Shown: positions 61,880 to 64,000 of the stretch, in pieces
Layout of the letters: each line of letters opens with the position of its first letter
Numbering within the stretch: the first letter of the stretch is position 1
From: Flavobacterium xanthum
Lineage (GTDB): Bacteria > Bacteroidota > Bacteroidia > Flavobacteriales > Flavobacteriaceae
Direction of reading: 5' to 3'
Assembly (NCBI RefSeq): GCF_900142695.1
Contig: NZ_FRBU01000001.1
Span: 1 to 64,000, forward strand
DNA length: 64,000 nucleotides
Position numbers and translations under genes: made by a program
Notes under the pieces: model-generated
Told to the model about the DNA's origin: nothing
What the model saw: only the letters and a program-made list of their open reading frames with translations
Database searches by the model: none

Positions 61880-62125
61880 ATGTACATTGTCTACATAATT
61901 CAGAGTGAAACTTCTTTTAAATACTACACGGGTCAAACGCATGACCTTGCCGATAGATTATACCGACATAATTCTGGCTTTAGTTTGTCTACAAAATCTG
62001 GAATGCCATGGATTTTGATTTATCAAGTTGAACATTCAACACGTTCAGAGGCTATGATTTTAGAAAATAAAATAAAAAAAAGAGGCGCGAAAAGATATTT
62101 AGAAGATCTTGGTTTTTTTAAATAA
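61880..62125 (+). CDS. Small GIY-YIG nuclease, copy 2
   Basis: The same 81-residue protein as copy 1, with Ala in place of Val in HDLVDRLY. All motif residues are kept, so both copies may be active. The near identity of the whole unit, including non-coding parts, shows that the duplication is recent or is kept even by gene conversion. It is followed by a second tRNA-like segment and the last tRNA 3' end. Confidence 0.9.
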   Translation: MYIVYIIQSETSFKYYTGQTHDLADRLYRHNSGFSLSTKSGMPWILIYQVEHSTRSEAMILENKIKKRGAKRYLEDLGFFK

Positions 62126-62128
62126 ATG

Positions 62129-62195
62129 TTTGGTAGCTCGGATGTAGCGTCCCGCATAGGCGGGAAGGCCGCAGGTTCGAATCCTGCCACCCCGA
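62129..62195 (+). other. tRNA-like pseudo-structure at the end of the array
   Basis: Same sequence and features as 61771-61837. It joins the end of unit 2 to the third tRNA 3'-end copy, after which the sequence becomes unique. Confidence 0.7.
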
Positions 62196-62200
62196 CAATA

Positions 62201-62235
62201 AATCCTTTCTGTAGTAGTACAGAAGGGATTTTTTT
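62201..62235 (+). terminator. Terminator after the array, probably the original tRNA-Pro terminator
   Basis: AATCCTTTCTGT pairs with ACAGAAGGGATT with one mismatch and is followed by a T run. Confidence 0.75.
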
Positions 62236-62270
62236 ATTACCAAATAATTAAAACTGATACTACAACGTCC

Positions 62271-62298
62271 TTTGTACCGTAATTATATCCTATTTTTG
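62271..62298 (+). promoter_or_regulatory. Promoter of trxB
   Basis: TTTG (62271-62274), a 16-base spacer and TATTTTTG (62291-62298), 28 bases before the ATG. The spacer is just under the usual range. Confidence 0.5.
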
Positions 62299-62326
62299 CA
62301 CGGTAAAAATTATAATTCACATCATT

Positions 62327-63274
62327 ATGTCTGATACAATCGAAAAAATTAAATGTCTTATTATAGGTTCTGGTCCTGCAGGTTATACTGCTGCTATTTA
62401 CGCCGCCAGAGCAAATATGTTTCCGGTTTTATACCAAGGAATGCAGCCTGGAGGCCAACTAACAACAACTAATGAAGTAGAAAACTGGCCAGGGAATCCT
62501 GAAGGAATAACGGGGCCTGAAATGATGGTTGGGTTACAAGCCCAAGCGCAGCGTTTTGGGACTGATGTTCGTGATGGTTGGGCTACAAAAGTTGATTTCT
62601 CTGGAGATGTTTTCAAAGTTTGGATCAATGATGTAAAAGAATTGCATTGCGAAACAGTAATTATTTCTACTGGAGCTTCGGCTAAATATTTAGGGTTGCC
62701 TTCTGAGCAACACTATTTAAAAATGGGAGGTGGAGTGTCGGCTTGTGCGGTATGTGACGGTTTTTTCTATAGAAATCAAGAGGTAGTAATCGTTGGAGCT
62801 GGAGATTCAGCTTGTGAAGAGGCACACTATTTATCTAAATTGTGTAAAAAAGTAACGATGCTAGTGCGTAGTGAAAAATTCAGAGCTTCTAAAATTATGG
62901 AAGAGCGCGTTCGCAAAACAGAGAATATTACCATTTTGATGAATCATGACACGATCGAAGTTTTAGGAGATGAACAAGTTGTTACTGGTGTAAAAGCACT
63001 TAATAAAACGACAAATGAAACTTTTGAAATTGAAGCCACTGGTTTCTTTGTCGCTATTGGCCATAAACCAAATACTGATATTTTCAAAAAATACATCTCC
63101 TTAGATGAAACAGGATATATTGTTAATACTCCGGGAAGTTCTAAAACAAATGTGGAAGGTGTTTTCGTAGCCGGTGATGCTGCAGATCATGTGTATCGTC
63201 AGGCAATAACTGCTGCAGGTACAGGCTGTATGGCTGCTCTTGATGCGGAAAGATATTTAGCTGCTAAAGAATAA
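62327..63274 (+). CDS. trxB: Thioredoxin-disulfide reductase
   Basis: The 315-residue flavoenzyme passes electrons from NADPH to thioredoxin in the cytosol. FAD binding is at IIGSGPAGYTAAIYAAR (about 13-29), the redox pair is Cys140 and Cys143 in SACAVCDG, NADPH binding is at VVIVGAGDSACEEA and the C-terminal FAD motif is GVFVAGDAAD. The length and order are those of low-molecular-weight bacterial TrxB. It is transcribed alone with a strong terminator. Confidence 0.97.
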   Translation: MSDTIEKIKCLIIGSGPAGYTAAIYAARANMFPVLYQGMQPGGQLTTTNEVENWPGNPEGITGPEMMVGLQAQAQRFGTDVRDGWATKVDFSGDVFKVWINDVKELHCETVIISTGASAKYLGLPSEQHYLKMGGGVSACAVCDGFFYRNQEVVIVGAGDSACEEAHYLSKLCKKVTMLVRSEKFRASKIMEERVRKTENITILMNHDTIEVLGDEQVVTGVKALNKTTNETFEIEATGFFVAIGHKPNTDIFKKYISLDETGYIVNTPGSSKTNVEGVFVAGDAADHVYRQAITAAGTGCMAALDAERYLAAKE

Positions 63275-63297
63275 TTATAGTTAGATAAGTTACATTG

Positions 63298-63333
63298 AAA
63301 AAGTCCCATTTGCCATAGCAAGTGGGACTTTTT
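63298..63333 (+). terminator. Terminator after trxB
   Basis: AAAAGTCCCA / TGGGACTTTT stem with T-rich end; A-rich on the other side, so it may also serve the converging gene. Confidence 0.8.
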
Positions 63334-63362
63334 GTTGGTTATTATATATAGTATCAATCCAG

Positions 63363-63400
63363 TTTTTCTCCCGCTCCTTTGGAGAGGGTCGGGGAGAGGA
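63363..63400. repeat. GC-rich interspersed palindrome
   Basis: CTCCCGCTCCTTTGGAGAGG followed by GTCGGGGAGAGG: CTCC/GGAG inner and CTCCC/GGGGAG outer pairing. I recall closely related sequences between many Bacteroidetes genes. It abuts the stop of the next minus-strand gene. Confidence 0.5.
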
Positions 63401-64000
63401 TTATTTCAATTTCTTAATCAATTTTGCTTCATCAGCAAATTTTCGTATTTCAATTTTTGGAGAACCAAGTAATTGGATTTCTGATTTATTAGCAGCATCA
63501 ATAATCACGGTAGTTTCCACAAATAAACTACAGTTGGTATAACTTTCGGAGGTAATATCTGCATTTTTTGTTGTGAACTTATTTCCGGTAAATGAGGCAT
63601 TATTGTCCAATCGCAGCATCGCATTTACAGCGGTACCTTCAAGTGTAGCATCTGATTTTTGGTACAAATCTATTTTCAAATCAGTAGTGTTAACTAAGGC
63701 TTTCAACGATGAATTTTTGCTTAATTCGAGGATTGTATTTTCTGATTTTAAATTCAATTCTGTTTTTGATTTATCGTCTGCCTGAAGTAAGAAATCCTTG
63801 GTATTGACATTCAAAAATAATTTGGACTCATCATGTGCTTTTAGTGTAATGGTATTCAGTAAAAGTTCTTGTATCGCATTAACGGTCGCTTCATCTTTTG
63901 CCGTAATGAGATTTAAATCTTTGGTATAGGTCACTCTGACTATTATTTTTTTGTAATTTGTAGCTTGCTGTGTGGTATAAATGCGCAATGTGTTATCACT
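63401..64000 (-). CDS. DUF2807 (GIN domain) protein, cut by the window edge
   Basis: The visible 199 residues form a regular ladder of short beta strands (ITLKAHDESKLFLNV, FLLQADDKSKTELNL, NTILELSKNSSLKALV, KIDLYQKSDATLEG), the right-handed beta-helix of DUF2807/GIN-domain proteins thought to act as an adhesin head in Bacteroidetes. The frame stays open to base 64000 (reading SDNTLRIYTT), so the signal peptide and start lie outside. The apparent start at 63988 is only an internal TTG codon. Confidence 0.75.
   Translation of the reverse strand, partial: SDNTLRIYTTQQATNYKKIIVRVTYTKDLNLITAKDEATVNAIQELLLNTITLKAHDESKLFLNVNTKDFLLQADDKSKTELNLKSENTILELSKNSSLKALVNTTDLKIDLYQKSDATLEGTAVNAMLRLDNNASFTGNKFTTKNADITSESYTNCSLFVETTVIIDAANKSEIQLLGSPKIEIRKFADEAKLIKKLK

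Larger units (their letters stand above)
61450..62198 (+). repeat. Tandem 358-bp repeat array seeded on the tRNA-Pro 3' end
   Basis: Unit 1 is 61450-61807 and unit 2 is 61808-62165; a 33-base partial third copy ends at 62198. In my reading the two units differ only at 61592/61950 (T to C, Val to Ala in the encoded protein). Each unit runs: tRNA 3' end, perfect hairpin terminator, GIY-YIG gene, and a D-arm/stem segment. The flank after the last copy has its own terminator, which is probably the original one of the tRNA gene. Confidence 0.95.

Noticed and set aside
63401..63988. Complete gene starting at 63988
   Set aside because: The codon there is TTG inside an open frame that runs to the window edge, and no signal peptide is seen, so the gene is cut by the edge.

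Overview
The window looks like the chromosome of a Flavobacteriaceae bacterium, most likely Flavobacterium or a close relative. It is visibly AT-rich. Promoter-like TAnnTTTG boxes lie upstream of many genes. It also carries a type IX secretion type B sorting domain, a TonB/TonB-dependent receptor pair, choice-of-anchor L and DUF5683 proteins, and the flavobacterial layout of a long signal peptidase I. Most of the window is ordinary housekeeping DNA with short operons on both strands.

Region by region: 1-2.7 kb is accessory. It has the end of an IS91-type transposase, then an integrase-less group of integron-like gene cassettes (a small unknown protein; an AraC/GyrI-like regulator plus a bleomycin-resistance-type VOC protein), bounded by attC-like sites on the minus strand. 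2.7-10 kb holds a candidate structured RNA, htpG, a lipocalin-like lipoprotein with an OmpA lipoprotein, an ABC ATPase and a large S9 peptidase. 10-24.8 kb holds fabH, glycosylasparaginase, cutC, a 1428-residue T9SS surface protein with eight Cys-containing repeats, argS, ffh, folD, corA and rluF. 24.9-34.4 kb holds an alpha/beta hydrolase, a Cys-free CdsZ-like coiled coil with nif3, a YoeB-type toxin-antitoxin pair, lpxK, a purine nucleoside phosphorylase, a TPR hybrid kinase, gapA and lipA. 34.4-43.5 kb holds a second copy of the candidate RNA, tonB, a TonB-dependent receptor, a glycerophosphodiesterase, an ECF sigma factor with a glycosyltransferase, a PaiB-like protein and murB. 43.5-49 kb is a minus-strand run: asparagine synthase, glycosyltransferase, DUF2461, rhodanese-thioredoxin and recF. 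49-55.5 kb (plus) holds a TPR membrane protein, ribH, mutL, two rhomboids and an EEP phosphatase. 55.6-61 kb (minus) holds WbqC, lepB, dapB, a small membrane protein, DUF5683, parB and parA.

The most unusual part is 61.4-62.2 kb. A tRNA-Pro(UGG) gene is followed by two tandem 358-bp units that differ at one base in my reading. Each unit starts with a copy of the tRNA 3' end, then a perfect hairpin terminator, a small GIY-YIG nuclease gene, and a D-arm/hairpin segment. That segment joins the next tRNA 3'-end copy to make a tRNA-like sequence. A third copy of the tRNA end closes the array. This looks like a small nuclease-coding element that targets or mimics tRNA 3' ends. trxB and a partial DUF2807 (GIN-domain) gene close the window.

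All calls come from reading the sequence and supplied translations. No database search or folding program was run.
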